This document shows positions 26,655-34,698 of a stretch of DNA of 64,000 bases, in pieces. Made by a program: the position numbers and the translations under genes. Source of the stretch: Gammaproteobacteria bacterium (lineage in GTDB: Bacteria; Pseudomonadota; Gammaproteobacteria; Steroidobacterales; Woeseiaceae); NCBI GenBank assembly GCA_029862045.1, contig JAOTYE010000015.1, forward strand, positions 35,781 through 99,780, read 5' to 3'. Within the stretch, counting starts at the first letter, position 1; each line of letters opens with the position of its first letter. The notes under the pieces are model-generated. The model was not told the DNA's origin and ran no database searches. It saw nothing but the letters and a program-made list of their open reading frames with translations.

Positions 26655-26852
26655 ATGGCTGTTCAAAAGAGTCGCAGAACCCCTGCAACGCGCGGCATGC
26701 GACGTTCGCATGACAAGCTGAAAAAACCTGCTGTGTCGGTCGATCCGACGTCCGGCGAGACACACCTGCGGCATCGCGTTTCGCCTGACGGTTTTTACCG
26801 TGGCCAGCAGGTGGTCACGCAGCCGGAACCCAACGACGAAGACGACGAGTAA
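26655..26852 (+). CDS. rpmF: 50S ribosomal protein L32
   Basis: The 65-residue protein has the typical L32 opening [20 protein letters not shown] and the middle block '[17 protein letters not shown]'. An acidic tail (DEDDE) ends it. L32 is a structural protein of the large ribosomal subunit. TGGAGAAA precedes the start. It lies 43 nt after yceD and before plsX, the classical ribosome/fatty-acid gene junction. Confidence 0.98.
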   Translation: MAVQKSRRTPATRGMRRSHDKLKKPAVSVDPTSGETHLRHRVSPDGFYRGQQVVTQPEPNDEDDE

Positions 26853-26897
26853 GTACACTTTGTAAACAGGTCGTTTTGACGAGCGATCTGCTTCTCT

Positions 26898-27908
26898 GTG
26901 GCGACACACTCGATCATTTCCCTGGATGCGATGAGCGGCGACCTCGGTGCCGAGGTTGTTGTGCGCGCGGCGTATCAGGCTCTGCGCAAACACCCGATGC
27001 TGGAATTGCTAGTCGTCGGTGACCAGGACGAACTACAAGAACACGTTACGCGCATTGTTGGTAACGAGCCGCGACTCTCGATCGTTCACGCGAGCGAAGT
27101 CGTTGCAATGTCAGAGTCACCCGCGGACGCGCTGCGCAAAAAGAAAGACTCGTCCATGCGCGTCGCGATTAACCTCGTCAAAGAAGGAAAAGCAGGGGCG
27201 TGCGTCAGCGCCGGCAATACCGGTGCGCTGATGGCCACGGCGAAATTCGTTTTGAAAATGTTGCCGGGCATTGACCGGCCGGCAATTATCACAGAGTTGC
27301 CGGCGAAAGGTGGTTCACTGCACATGCTCGACCTTGGTGCCAACACGGTGTGTACGGCCGAGCACCTGTTCCAGTTTGCGGTCATGGGTTCGATCGTTAC
27401 CGAGGATATAACCGGTGTCGAACGTCCCCGCGTCGCATTGCTCAATATCGGCGCAGAAGATTCCAAGGGCCACGGTACGGTCAAGGATGCTGCCAGTATG
27501 CTCAGCGCCAGCACACTAAATTATGTCGGTTTCATCGAAGGCAGCGAGTTATTTTCGGGTAAAGCCGATGTCGTCGTAACTGACGGCTTCACGGGTAATG
27601 TGGCGCTCAAGACGATGGAAGGGACAGTCGGATTAGTTGCGCATTCACTGAAAAGGGCGTTTACGCGCAATCTGTTCGCGAAAATCCAGGCATTAATCGC
27701 ACGGCCGGTACTTAACAACATCGCTGGTCGATTGGACTCCCGTAAATACAACGGTGCGACTCTCGTCGGTCTAAATGGTATTGTAATTAAGAGCCACGGC
27801 AGCGCCGATGCTTTTGCATTCGAGCACGCGATTGATACGGCTGTCGTCGAGGTACAGAACCAGGTACCGCAGCAAATCGGTAAGTTGCTGCGACAGGAAG
27901 CTGCATGA
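26898..27908 (+). CDS. plsX: Phosphate acyltransferase PlsX
   Basis: The 336-residue enzyme makes acyl-phosphate from acyl-ACP, the first step towards phosphatidate through PlsY. Family blocks visible are 'SAGNTGALMA' (about 97), 'LDLGANTVCTAEHLFQFA' (about 145), 'VVTDGFTGNVALKT' (about 225) and 'GLNGIVIKSHGSAD' (about 290). The N-terminal motif reads DAMSGDLGAE instead of the usual DAMGGDxxP, an unusual Ser. The start is taken as GTG 26898, which begins the first family strand. The stop overlaps fabH. Confidence 0.94.
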   Translation: MATHSIISLDAMSGDLGAEVVVRAAYQALRKHPMLELLVVGDQDELQEHVTRIVGNEPRLSIVHASEVVAMSESPADALRKKKDSSMRVAINLVKEGKAGACVSAGNTGALMATAKFVLKMLPGIDRPAIITELPAKGGSLHMLDLGANTVCTAEHLFQFAVMGSIVTEDITGVERPRVALLNIGAEDSKGHGTVKDAASMLSASTLNYVGFIEGSELFSGKADVVVTDGFTGNVALKTMEGTVGLVAHSLKRAFTRNLFAKIQALIARPVLNNIAGRLDSRKYNGATLVGLNGIVIKSHGSADAFAFEHAIDTAVVEVQNQVPQQIGKLLRQEAA

Positions 27909-28873
27909 TGTACACGAGGATTGCCGGAACCGGGCGCTACCTGCCCGAAAAGATATTGACGAACTTCGATCTCGAGAAGATGGTCGACACGAGCGACGAG
28001 TGGATACGCACGCGCACCGGTGTGGAGCGTCGGCATCAGGTCAGGGATGACCAGACTACCTCGGATATGTGTGTCGAGGCGGCCAAGATAGCTATCGAAG
28101 ATGCCGGAATTGATGTCAGTGACATCGATATGGTGTTTGTTGGAACCACCTCACCGGACCTGGTTTTTCCAAATGCCGCGACACTCGTACAGCAACGACT
28201 TGGAATTCCCGCATGCCCGTGCATTGGCATGGAAGCAGCGTGTACGAGTTTTATTTATGCGCTGACGACTGCGGACAAGTTCATCAAGGCTGATGAAACG
28301 AAATGCGCGCTTGTCATTGGCGCCGAATGCATTACGAAATTAGTTGACTGGAATGACCGCAACACGTGCGTGTTATTTGGTGATGGCGCGGGCGCAGTTA
28401 TCGTCAAGCCGTCAGACGAGCCCGGCATAATTGCGACGCACCTCGGCGCGGATGGCCAGTATAAAGATTTGCTGTACTACCCGGTGGGAGTGTCGAAAGA
28501 CCTGCACAAAGCCGGTACCGATGAAGCCGCGATCACGATGCGCGGTAATGAGGTTTTCAAAGTTGCGGTAAAGACTCTTGGAAACGTTGCTGCTGAAGTT
28601 TTGCGCAAGGCCGAAATCGATCAGTCCGAATTGGATTGGCTGATTCCACACCAGGCCAACCTCCGCATAATTCAGGCAACAGCGAAGCGCCTGAACCTGC
28701 CGATGGACAAGGTCATTCTGACGGTTCAGGATCACGGCAATACTTCTGCGGCGTCAGTGCCAATGGCGCTTGACGTTGGTATTCGTGACGGCCGCATAAA
28801 GCCGGGTCAACTGTTGCTGATGGAAGCCTTCGGCGGCGGCTTTACCTGGGGCTCTATATTGCTGCGCCTCTGA
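27905..28873 (+). CDS. fabH: 3-oxoacyl-[acyl-carrier-protein] synthase III (KASIII)
   Basis: The 322-residue enzyme condenses acetyl-CoA with malonyl-ACP to start fatty-acid synthesis. The catalytic triad residues are visible: Cys near 112 in EAACTSF, His near 249 in IPHQAN and Asn near 279 in GNTSAAS. The ATG at 27905 overlaps the plsX stop; the next codon is also ATG (27908) and either could be used. fabD, usual next in E. coli, does not follow; a convergent DUF1232 gene does. Confidence 0.95.
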   Translation: MMYTRIAGTGRYLPEKILTNFDLEKMVDTSDEWIRTRTGVERRHQVRDDQTTSDMCVEAAKIAIEDAGIDVSDIDMVFVGTTSPDLVFPNAATLVQQRLGIPACPCIGMEAACTSFIYALTTADKFIKADETKCALVIGAECITKLVDWNDRNTCVLFGDGAGAVIVKPSDEPGIIATHLGADGQYKDLLYYPVGVSKDLHKAGTDEAAITMRGNEVFKVAVKTLGNVAAEVLRKAEIDQSELDWLIPHQANLRIIQATAKRLNLPMDKVILTVQDHGNTSAASVPMALDVGIRDGRIKPGQLLLMEAFGGGFTWGSILLRL

Positions 28874-28899
28874 CCCATCACGCCTGAGCCCGGCCTTAC

Positions 28900-29445
28900 C
28901 TACCAAATACCGGATTTTTTGCTGTGCTTCGAGCGGCGCTGCATGCGCTGATGCAATTGTTGCCGCCTGCGGTCGATGCGATCGCGGCGAATCGCGCCAT
29001 CGATGCTTTGGCCGTGCTGCTTGTCAAAGTCTTCGCGGAAACTACGAAAGTCATCGTATGCATCACGAACATGACGCAAATCGCGCATAATGAGCTCGAT
29101 AATGATGACGTCGTCGAGGTAACCGATAACTGGAATGTCGTCGGGCAAAAGATCCTCGGGATCACTGAAGTAGACAAACATTGCCAGCAGGCGCTCCCGG
29201 TCCGTATCCGGCAGCTGCCACTCGTCATCCGTTAACATCTGAATCAGTAATTCCAGCGCCGGAATCCGCTCCGCGACGAAGTCGGGCAGCGGCTCGTTGC
29301 TCCGAATCTCTTCGAGAACGTGCCTGACCGCATCGATGATTTCCTGCTCTTCGGCGTCGCGAACGGCTTCGCGCGACTGCTTGAGCGCCTCGCGAAAATA
29401 GCGCAAATCACGATCGCTGAGTTCAAATGCGAGTTTCATGCCCAT
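28900..29445 (-). CDS. DUF1232 (YkvA-like) protein
   Basis: The 181-residue protein has the DUF1232 core 'YFSDPEDLLPDDIPVIGYLDD' at about 92-112. A helical acidic N-terminal part precedes it and a basic, glutamine/arginine-rich tail follows. The function of the family is unknown; many members are short membrane proteins, but this one has no long hydrophobic helix. It ends 26 nt from the convergent fabH stop and is divergent from the glutathione transferase gene. Confidence 0.8.
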   Translation of the reverse strand: MGMKLAFELSDRDLRYFREALKQSREAVRDAEEQEIIDAVRHVLEEIRSNEPLPDFVAERIPALELLIQMLTDDEWQLPDTDRERLLAMFVYFSDPEDLLPDDIPVIGYLDDVIIIELIMRDLRHVRDAYDDFRSFREDFDKQHGQSIDGAIRRDRIDRRRQQLHQRMQRRSKHSKKSGIW

Positions 29446-29581
29446 GGCAAGCGCCCGATACCGACTTAGGGCAAGACAGGCTACCGACCGAGATTCCCAG
29501 GGTCAATCAGAATTCGAACCGGTGCACGACGCGAGTGGTATCAATGGTTTACCATACGAAGCTGGGACGCAGGTCACAACG

Positions 29582-30238
29582 ATGAAGCCAAAACTGACAA
29601 TTGGAAATAAGAACTACTCAACCTGGTCACTTCGGGCCTGGCTGCTGCTGCGCGAATCAGGCATCGAATTCGACGAACAACGCATTTGCCTCGACACGGA
29701 CACCTCGGCGTCGGAGATTGCTGCACTCAATGCCGGTGGAACCGTCCCCGTGTTGCAACTCGGGGACCTGACAGTGTGGGACTCGCTTGCGATTGCCGAG
29801 ACCGTTGCCGAGCGCTGGCCCGAGAAAAAACTCTGGCCTGAGGATGCCGATGCGCGTGCCCACGCGCGTTGTATCAGTGCGGAAATGCACTCGGGGTTTG
29901 CCGTACTCAGGGATTGTATGCCGATGAATTGCCGGGCGATGGGGCGGCAGGTGCCATTGCCCGATGCATTGAGCGAGGACATCGATCGCATCATCGCAAT
30001 CTGGTCGGACTGTCACCGCCGCTTTAGTGGCGAGCGCGACTGGTTGTTTGGCGAGTTCAGTATTGCCGACGCGATGTTCGCGCCGGTGGTTCTGCGGTTC
30101 CGAACCTATGGTATCAATCTGCCCGAATCCGCCGGCTATTACCCACATCGCCTGTTGGAGAGCGAAGCGATGCAGGAATGGCTTGCCGCCGCGGAATGCG
30201 AAATCGAAGTGATCGAACGGGAAGAAAAGGGCAGATGA
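29582..30238 (+). CDS. Glutathione S-transferase family protein
   Basis: The 218-residue protein has a thioredoxin-like N-terminal domain starting with 'KLTIGNKNYSTWSLRAWL', where the Ser/Tyr next to the strand would activate glutathione. The 'GTVPVL' cis-Pro segment and 'DSLAIAETVAE' bind the gamma-glutamyl part. An all-helical domain follows. The ATG at 29582 is chosen because it opens the first strand; the frame is open upstream to 29438, but that part shows no family features. It overlaps the transpeptidase start by 4 nt. Confidence 0.88.
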   Translation: MKPKLTIGNKNYSTWSLRAWLLLRESGIEFDEQRICLDTDTSASEIAALNAGGTVPVLQLGDLTVWDSLAIAETVAERWPEKKLWPEDADARAHARCISAEMHSGFAVLRDCMPMNCRAMGRQVPLPDALSEDIDRIIAIWSDCHRRFSGERDWLFGEFSIADAMFAPVVLRFRTYGINLPESAGYYPHRLLESEAMQEWLAAAECEIEVIEREEKGR

Positions 30239-31245
30239 TTCGCAAGCTGCGCGTAATTCTGGTCCTGGGTGTGCTGGTCGTGAACGTAGCAAGGGCAGAA
30301 ATATACGAGTTACCTCCACAGGGTTACGATGTGATCGGCGCGGTTTCCACGATTACCGCGCGCCATGAAGATACGCTGGTCGACATTGCGCGTCGTCACG
30401 GCCTCGGTTACGAGGACATCGTGCGCGCCAACCCGCATGTCAATATCTGGCTACCCGGCGCAGGAACCGAGATCATATTGCCAACACGCTTTGTGTTACC
30501 GGCGGGGCCGCGACGCGGCGTTGTCCTGAATCTCGCCGAGTATCGCCTGTATTATTTTCCCGAACCAAAGCCGGGTGCGGTGGCTTACGTGATGACGTAT
30601 CCGATCAGCATCGGTCGCATGGACTGGGAAACGCCACTCGGCATGACCAAGGTCATATCCAAGGTGCGCAACCCGAGCTGGTACGTGCCGCAGTCCGTGC
30701 TGGATGAACATGCGGCGGACGGTCGCCCGCTGGAAAGAATTGTTCCGCCCGGGCCGGACAACCCGCTCGGCGAGTACGCGATGCGCCTTGGTCTGCCGGG
30801 CTACCTTATTCACGGCACCAATCGGCCGGCAGGAGTAGGCATGCGAGTTACCCACGGTTGCGTGCGTATGTTCCCGGAGGACATCGAGTATTTGTTTGGC
30901 AAAATCGACGTAAGCACGCCGGTGCGTATCATCAATGATCCCGTCAAGATGGGTTGGAACGGTGATCAGCTCATTATGGAAGTACATCCGGTGCTTGAGG
31001 TGGCGGTGCCACTGGAAAGTGAGGATGTGCAGGAAGAAGAGCAGACGATTGATCCCGCCGCCGACGTAGTGGCTGTTAAAGATCCGTTATCGTATGTAAC
31101 GGAACAGTTCATCGTCACGACAGGTGAACGCGCCGGACAACTGGATTGGCATCTGGCCGAACAGATCGTCGATCGATCGGACGGTATTCCGACGCCGGTT
31201 GGGGAAGAAATAAAAAACGCCGCGGCAAGCGCGGCGTCTTATTAG
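30235..31245 (+). CDS. L,D-transpeptidase (ErfK/YbiS/YcfS/YnhG family)
   Basis: The 336-residue exported protein has a signal peptide (about 1-20), a LysM-like peptidoglycan-binding segment (about 35-85) and a YkuD catalytic domain. The catalytic block contains His192 in HGTN and Cys209 in HGCVRM. Such enzymes link Braun lipoprotein to, or crosslink, meso-diaminopimelate in peptidoglycan. The convergent neighbour 15 nt away encodes an alanine-zipper lipoprotein ending in Lys, a fitting substrate. The ATG overlaps the upstream stop (ATGA). The last codons carry the lipoprotein gene's terminator. Confidence 0.92.
   Translation: MIRKLRVILVLGVLVVNVARAEIYELPPQGYDVIGAVSTITARHEDTLVDIARRHGLGYEDIVRANPHVNIWLPGAGTEIILPTRFVLPAGPRRGVVLNLAEYRLYYFPEPKPGAVAYVMTYPISIGRMDWETPLGMTKVISKVRNPSWYVPQSVLDEHAADGRPLERIVPPGPDNPLGEYAMRLGLPGYLIHGTNRPAGVGMRVTHGCVRMFPEDIEYLFGKIDVSTPVRIINDPVKMGWNGDQLIMEVHPVLEVAVPLESEDVQEEEQTIDPAADVVAVKDPLSYVTEQFIVTTGERAGQLDWHLAEQIVDRSDGIPTPVGEEIKNAAASAASY
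31217..31237 (-). terminator. Rho-independent terminator of the lipoprotein gene, inside the ldt 3' end
   Basis: ACGCCGCG (31217-31224) and CGCGGCGT (31230-31237) form an 8-bp GC-rich stem with a 5-nt loop. On the minus strand the stem is followed by TTTTTTATTTC, a good U-tract, 24 nt after the lipoprotein stop. On the plus strand the tail (CTTATTAG) is weak, so it serves mainly the minus-strand gene. It lies within the last codons of the transpeptidase gene. Confidence 0.85.
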
Positions 31246-31260
31246 AAGTTCTAGGTCTTA

Positions 31261-31554
31261 TTACTTCGACATCGACTTCTGGAACATACGCTCCATGCTT
31301 TCGCGGTTTGCTTCGCAGCATGACTGTGCTTCGGTAGCAGCAGACAGTGCCTGGTCAGCAGTGCTCTGAGCGCTGGCGGCAGCTTGTGCTGCACGATCAG
31401 CAGCTGCACGAGCAGCCTCGGCGGCTGATACTGCAGCAGCAGCGTCGGCAGCAGCACGGCTCGCTAGTGTGTCACTTTCTGTGGTACTGGCGCAGCCTGT
31501 GGCTAGTACGGCGACGAGCAGTAGTGTGCTTACTTTGAGTGCGGTCTTCTTCAT
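31261..31554 (-). CDS. Alanine-zipper lipoprotein (Lpp/OprI-like)
   Basis: The 97-residue precursor has a lipoprotein signal with lipobox LATGC (Cys21). The mature part is a single long Ala-rich heptad helix, the alanine-zipper of Lpp/OprI murein lipoproteins. The last residue is Lys (…MSK), the position that E. coli Lpp uses for its covalent link to peptidoglycan. An unusual Cys pair (SCCE) sits near residue 77. The ATG at 31554 begins the signal peptide, and AGAGGAA lies upstream. It is convergent with an L,D-transpeptidase gene that could attach it. Confidence 0.87.
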   Translation of the reverse strand: MKKTALKVSTLLLVAVLATGCASTTESDTLASRAAADAAAAVSAAEAARAAADRAAQAAASAQSTADQALSAATEAQSCCEANRESMERMFQKSMSK

Positions 31555-31793
31555 TGTCCAAAATTCCTCTGTTGGGATATAAACTGCAGGCGCATTATTT
31601 AACAAACAAGCCGCTCCCGCAATGAAAATCCCTGTTTTTATTATCTTTTGTCGTCTTCGAGCGACAACGTAACTGTGATCATTCTGTGAGTTTGTAACGG
31701 GCTGCGGGCGGGATATTTCTCATCGGAAATAAAGCGCAGCGTAGCGAGCCATTTCGATGAGAAATATCCCGCCCGCAGCCCTGTAGTGGGGGG
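31555..31793. other. Divergent intergenic region between the lipoprotein gene and lexA
   Basis: About 300 nt separate the two start codons. The first half should hold the lipoprotein promoter; I see only AT-rich sequence (31590-31660) with no decisive boxes. The second half contains a long inverted repeat (31699-31781) and then the lexA promoter with LexA boxes, both listed separately. No small gene recognised. Confidence 0.5.
31699..31781. repeat. Long inverted repeat with 31-bp arms
   Basis: The left arm (31699-31730) and right arm (31751-31781) are reverse complements apart from one extra G in the left arm, with a 20-nt spacer. The arms begin GGGCTGCGGGCGGGATATTT. It lies between two divergent genes, so it terminates neither. 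It could be a repeat-family member, a small non-autonomous element or a source of a structured RNA. There is no flanking target duplication that I can see. Confidence 0.8.
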
Positions 31794-31821
31794 TTGCACT
31801 GATCGGAGTACTGTATATAAT
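31794..31821 (+). promoter_or_regulatory. Sigma70 promoter of the lexA-imuA-imuB-dnaE2 operon
   Basis: TTGCAC (31794-31799) and TATAAT (31816-31821) are separated by 16 nt, close to consensus. The -10 box lies within LexA box 1, so bound LexA would block RNA polymerase. Transcription would start near 31828, about 28 nt before the lexA ATG. Confidence 0.8.
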
Positions 31822-31826
31822 CACAT
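31811..31826. promoter_or_regulatory. LexA (SOS) box 1
   Basis: CTGTATATAATCACAT matches the gammaproteobacterial SOS box CTGT-N8-ACAG except for its last base. It covers the -10 element of the lexA promoter. Paired boxes before lexA are known from E. coli, where they give autoregulation. Confidence 0.75.
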
Positions 31827-31829
31827 GCA

Positions 31830-31845
31830 CTGTGAATTTATACAG
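31830..31845. promoter_or_regulatory. LexA (SOS) box 2
   Basis: CTGTGAATTTATACAG is a perfect CTGT-N8-ACAG SOS box. It lies just downstream of the expected transcription start and 10 nt before the lexA ATG, so it also overlaps the presumed ribosome site (AGGA at 31844-31847). It rules out the GTG at 31832 as the real start. Confidence 0.9.
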
Positions 31846-31855
31846 GACTGCTCAA

Positions 31856-32473
31856 ATGCGCCAACTGACTCCAAGACAAACCCAAATTCTAGAGATGATT
31901 CAAGCCTTTATGGCCGAAACCGGCATGCCGCCAACACGCGCCGAAATTGCTCGCGAACTCGGTTTCAAGTCGGCCAATGCCGCCGAGGAACACTTGCGGG
32001 CCCTGCAGAAGAAGGGTGTCCTGGAACTCGTGCCTGGTGCGTCGCGTGGTATTCAGCTTAAGGATTCTCTGCGTGAACAGATGGGACTGCCGCTCATTGG
32101 CCGGGTTGCGGCGGGCAGTCCCATCCTCGCAGAGGAGCACATAGAGACGCATTACAAACTTGATCCGCAACTTTTTAGTCCAAAGCCGCATTACCTGCTC
32201 AGGGTATATGGCATGAGCATGAAAAACGCCGGCATTCTCGATGGCGATCTCGTGGCCGTGCATCGCACGCCTGAAGTCCGTAGCCGACAGATTGTTGTTG
32301 CGCGGCTCGATGATGAAGTCACCGTTAAGCGCTATCGCCAGAAGGGTTCTGTCGTCGAGTTGTTGCCTGAAAATGAAGACTTCGAATCGATAAAGGTCGA
32401 TCTGAAAGAGCAGACGATGGTGATCGAGGGCGTTGTCGTTGGCGTTATTCGTGATGGCATACCGCTGCATTAA
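31856..32473 (+). CDS. lexA: SOS repressor LexA
   Basis: The 205-residue repressor has an N-terminal winged helix (MRQLTPRQ…, about 1-65) that binds SOS boxes. A C-terminal S24 peptidase domain has the self-cleavage site Ala86-Gly87 (GRVAAGSP), nucleophile Ser121 (YGMSM) and Lys158 (TVKRY). RecA-stimulated self-cleavage should release the operon downstream. The ATG at 31856 is chosen because the LexA boxes end 10 nt before it and because family members begin there. imuA, imuB and dnaE2 follow with spacings of 11, 3 and -4 nt. Confidence 0.96.
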   Translation: MRQLTPRQTQILEMIQAFMAETGMPPTRAEIARELGFKSANAAEEHLRALQKKGVLELVPGASRGIQLKDSLREQMGLPLIGRVAAGSPILAEEHIETHYKLDPQLFSPKPHYLLRVYGMSMKNAGILDGDLVAVHRTPEVRSRQIVVARLDDEVTVKRYRQKGSVVELLPENEDFESIKVDLKEQTMVIEGVVVGVIRDGIPLH

Positions 32474-32484
32474 GTGTTCATGAG

Positions 32485-33126
32485 ATGCGACGCGATTCAT
32501 CCTCTTTAGACAAACTACTCGAGAACCCACGTGTCTGGCGCGGCCATAGCCAGGCCCATGCAGCTCCCGGGCTTACAAGCGGTTACGAAGTACTCGATCG
32601 TCACCTGCCCGGGGGCGGCTGGCCGCAAAGTTCCTTAACTGAAATTCTTGTCGAACACTACGGTATCGGTGAACTGCGCCTGCTGATGCCGGCGCTCGCA
32701 GAGCTGAGTGCCGAGGACAGCAGTCAGGAATACTCTGAACCGGGCTGGATTGCCTGGGTAGCGCCGCCGTTTCAGCCGTACCCACCGGCTTTGCAACAAT
32801 GGGGTATCAATTTGTCGCGCATGCTGATTGTGCGCCCGAAGAACGACAGCGAAATGCTTTGGTCAGCTGAACAGGCGTTGTCGTCCGGGACCTGCGCTGC
32901 CGTGTTGTTGTGGCCCGATGTGCTCGATGATCAGGCCAGCCGGCGTTTGCAACTCGCGGCCGAAAAGGGAAACAGCTGGGGCATCGCGTTTCGCCCACCC
33001 GCTGCGCGTACCGAACCCTCTGCTGCGGCGTTGCGTATTGAGTTGCAGTCGAGCGGTGAGGGCACGCGCCTGCATATTTTGAAGAGTCGTGGCGGACGTC
33101 CCGCCGTATTGCATGACTTGCTGTAG
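32485..33126 (+). CDS. imuA: Translesion synthesis accessory protein ImuA
   Basis: The 213-residue protein is SulA/RecA-related in the way of ImuA, with 'PGLTSGYEVLDRHLPGGGWPQSSLTEIL' near residues 30-55 as the family's opening block and a C-terminal 'RGGRP' segment. In this family ImuA helps ImuB and DnaE2 bypass DNA lesions. It lacks an intact Walker A, as is usual for ImuA. The gene sits 11 nt after lexA and 3 nt before imuB, so it is under the same LexA control. The start could be this ATG or a nearby one; the ribosome site is weak. Confidence 0.9.
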   Translation: MRRDSSSLDKLLENPRVWRGHSQAHAAPGLTSGYEVLDRHLPGGGWPQSSLTEILVEHYGIGELRLLMPALAELSAEDSSQEYSEPGWIAWVAPPFQPYPPALQQWGINLSRMLIVRPKNDSEMLWSAEQALSSGTCAAVLLWPDVLDDQASRRLQLAAEKGNSWGIAFRPPAARTEPSAAALRIELQSSGEGTRLHILKSRGGRPAVLHDLL

Positions 33127-33129
33127 CTT

Positions 33130-34698
33130 ATGGCCGCGGCACGACATCATCGCTCCAGTCAGGGGCTTACTAGTCAGCATTCGTTAGCGCTTGAGGAGCC
33201 CAGGGCAGAGCGGCAGGCGGTAACGGCGCCCGTCCTCAAACGGCTCTGGTTCTGTATCTATTTGCCGCATCTGCCATTAGAGGCGAGCGGCCCCGGGGAT
33301 GAAGCCAGAGTAGTCGTTGCGGAACAGCAGGGCATTCACCGCGTGTTACTGGCGTCAGCAAAAGCGGAGTCTGCCGGCATCCTGCCGGGCCAGTCGGCGA
33401 ATGCAGCGCTGGCACTTTTGCCAATGCTCCGTGTTGAACCACGGAGTGAGATTGCGGAACAACAAGCGCTGGAGAATCTTTCGTGTTGGCTGGAACAGTT
33501 CACATCAGTCGTTTGTTTTGCCGGTCCCGATGTGTTGCTGGTTGAAATTGCGGGCAGTCTGCGACTGTACGGCGGCCTTTTGAGTTTGCGACAACAAATT
33601 GCTGCGGGCCTCGAGCAACAGGGCTTCAGCGCATCACTGGCAATTGCACCGACCCCGCTTGCCGCGACATGGCTTGCGAAGGGTGGACGTCGTGCCTGTA
33701 TTCGTGAGCCGGTGAATCTCGCGGCCGCATTGCGCACATTATCCCTGGCGTGTCTGGATTGGCCCGATACGGTCTGCGAATCTTTAATCGGCATGGGTGT
33801 TCGCAACATTGGCGACTGTTTGCGCCTGCCAAGAGAAGGTTTTGCGCGACGCTTCGGGCCACAGCGACTCATCGAACTCGATCGCGCATTGGGACGCTTG
33901 CCGGATCCGCGCACCAGCTGGCGCGCACCCGAGCGCTTTTGTAGGGATTATGAGATGACCGAGGAGCAAAGCGATCGCGAGTTATTGCTCGCAATCTGTC
34001 GCGAATTGTTGCTTTCGCTTGAGCGGTTTTTACTGACACGACAACTTGGAGCACAGTCTGTTTTATTTAGCTTTTTCCATTTACACGGCCCTGCTACACA
34101 GTTGCGGTTGGGTTGTGCCGAGGCTGAGCGCCTGACTGATCGCTGGTTTGATTTGCTGCGCATTCGTTTCGAAAAACTGACTTTGCCCGAGTCCGTGATA
34201 TCAGTTCGCTTGCGTGGCGGTCGTACCCAGGCATTACGGCCCGAGTCCGGGCGCCTGCGGTTTCAGGGTAGGACGGCCGCGCAAGGGCTGCGTTTTTCGA
34301 TGACACAACTTGCTGAGCGACTTGTTGCGCGTGTCGGTAATCAGTCCGTTGCTGGTGTGACAACCTTTGCGGAGCATCGGCCGCAGCTGGCCTGGCGTCC
34401 GCAGGGTTTGCTCTCTGGCAAGACAGGCAACGCCGCATTGATAGTGCGGAGAGGATTACAACGCCCGCTCTGGATGTTGCCCGAGCCCGCTTTACTGCGA
34501 GTTGATGAGGGCTATCCGCTGCACCAGGGACGCTTGAGAATTCTCGAGGGGCCGGAGCGGCTCGAGACAGGCTGGTGGGATGAAGATGGTATTGCACGCG
34601 ACTACTACATGGCCGTTAATCCGCACGGCATGTGCTTATGGGTGTTTCGCAATCGGAGTCGCACAGCATCCTGGTATCTGCATGGCTTTTTTGGGTGA
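33130..34698 (+). CDS. imuB: Y-family polymerase-like protein ImuB
   Basis: The 522-residue Y-family protein has the polymerase fold but no active centre. The first motif reads 'FCIYLPHLPLEA', where true polymerases have a catalytic Asp, and the second reads 'VEIAGSLRLYGG' in place of the Asp-Glu pair. ImuB is the scaffold that joins DnaE2 and the beta clamp. About 38 poorly conserved residues precede the first motif, so the start may lie further in. The stop overlaps the dnaE2 GTG. Confidence 0.92.
   Translation: MAAARHHRSSQGLTSQHSLALEEPRAERQAVTAPVLKRLWFCIYLPHLPLEASGPGDEARVVVAEQQGIHRVLLASAKAESAGILPGQSANAALALLPMLRVEPRSEIAEQQALENLSCWLEQFTSVVCFAGPDVLLVEIAGSLRLYGGLLSLRQQIAAGLEQQGFSASLAIAPTPLAATWLAKGGRRACIREPVNLAAALRTLSLACLDWPDTVCESLIGMGVRNIGDCLRLPREGFARRFGPQRLIELDRALGRLPDPRTSWRAPERFCRDYEMTEEQSDRELLLAICRELLLSLERFLLTRQLGAQSVLFSFFHLHGPATQLRLGCAEAERLTDRWFDLLRIRFEKLTLPESVISVRLRGGRTQALRPESGRLRFQGRTAAQGLRFSMTQLAERLVARVGNQSVAGVTTFAEHRPQLAWRPQGLLSGKTGNAALIVRRGLQRPLWMLPEPALLRVDEGYPLHQGRLRILEGPERLETGWWDEDGIARDYYMAVNPHGMCLWVFRNRSRTASWYLHGFFG

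Noticed and set aside
31832..31855. GTG at 31832 as the lexA start.
   Set aside because: It lies inside LexA box 2 at about the transcription start; the ATG at 31856 fits the family and spacing.
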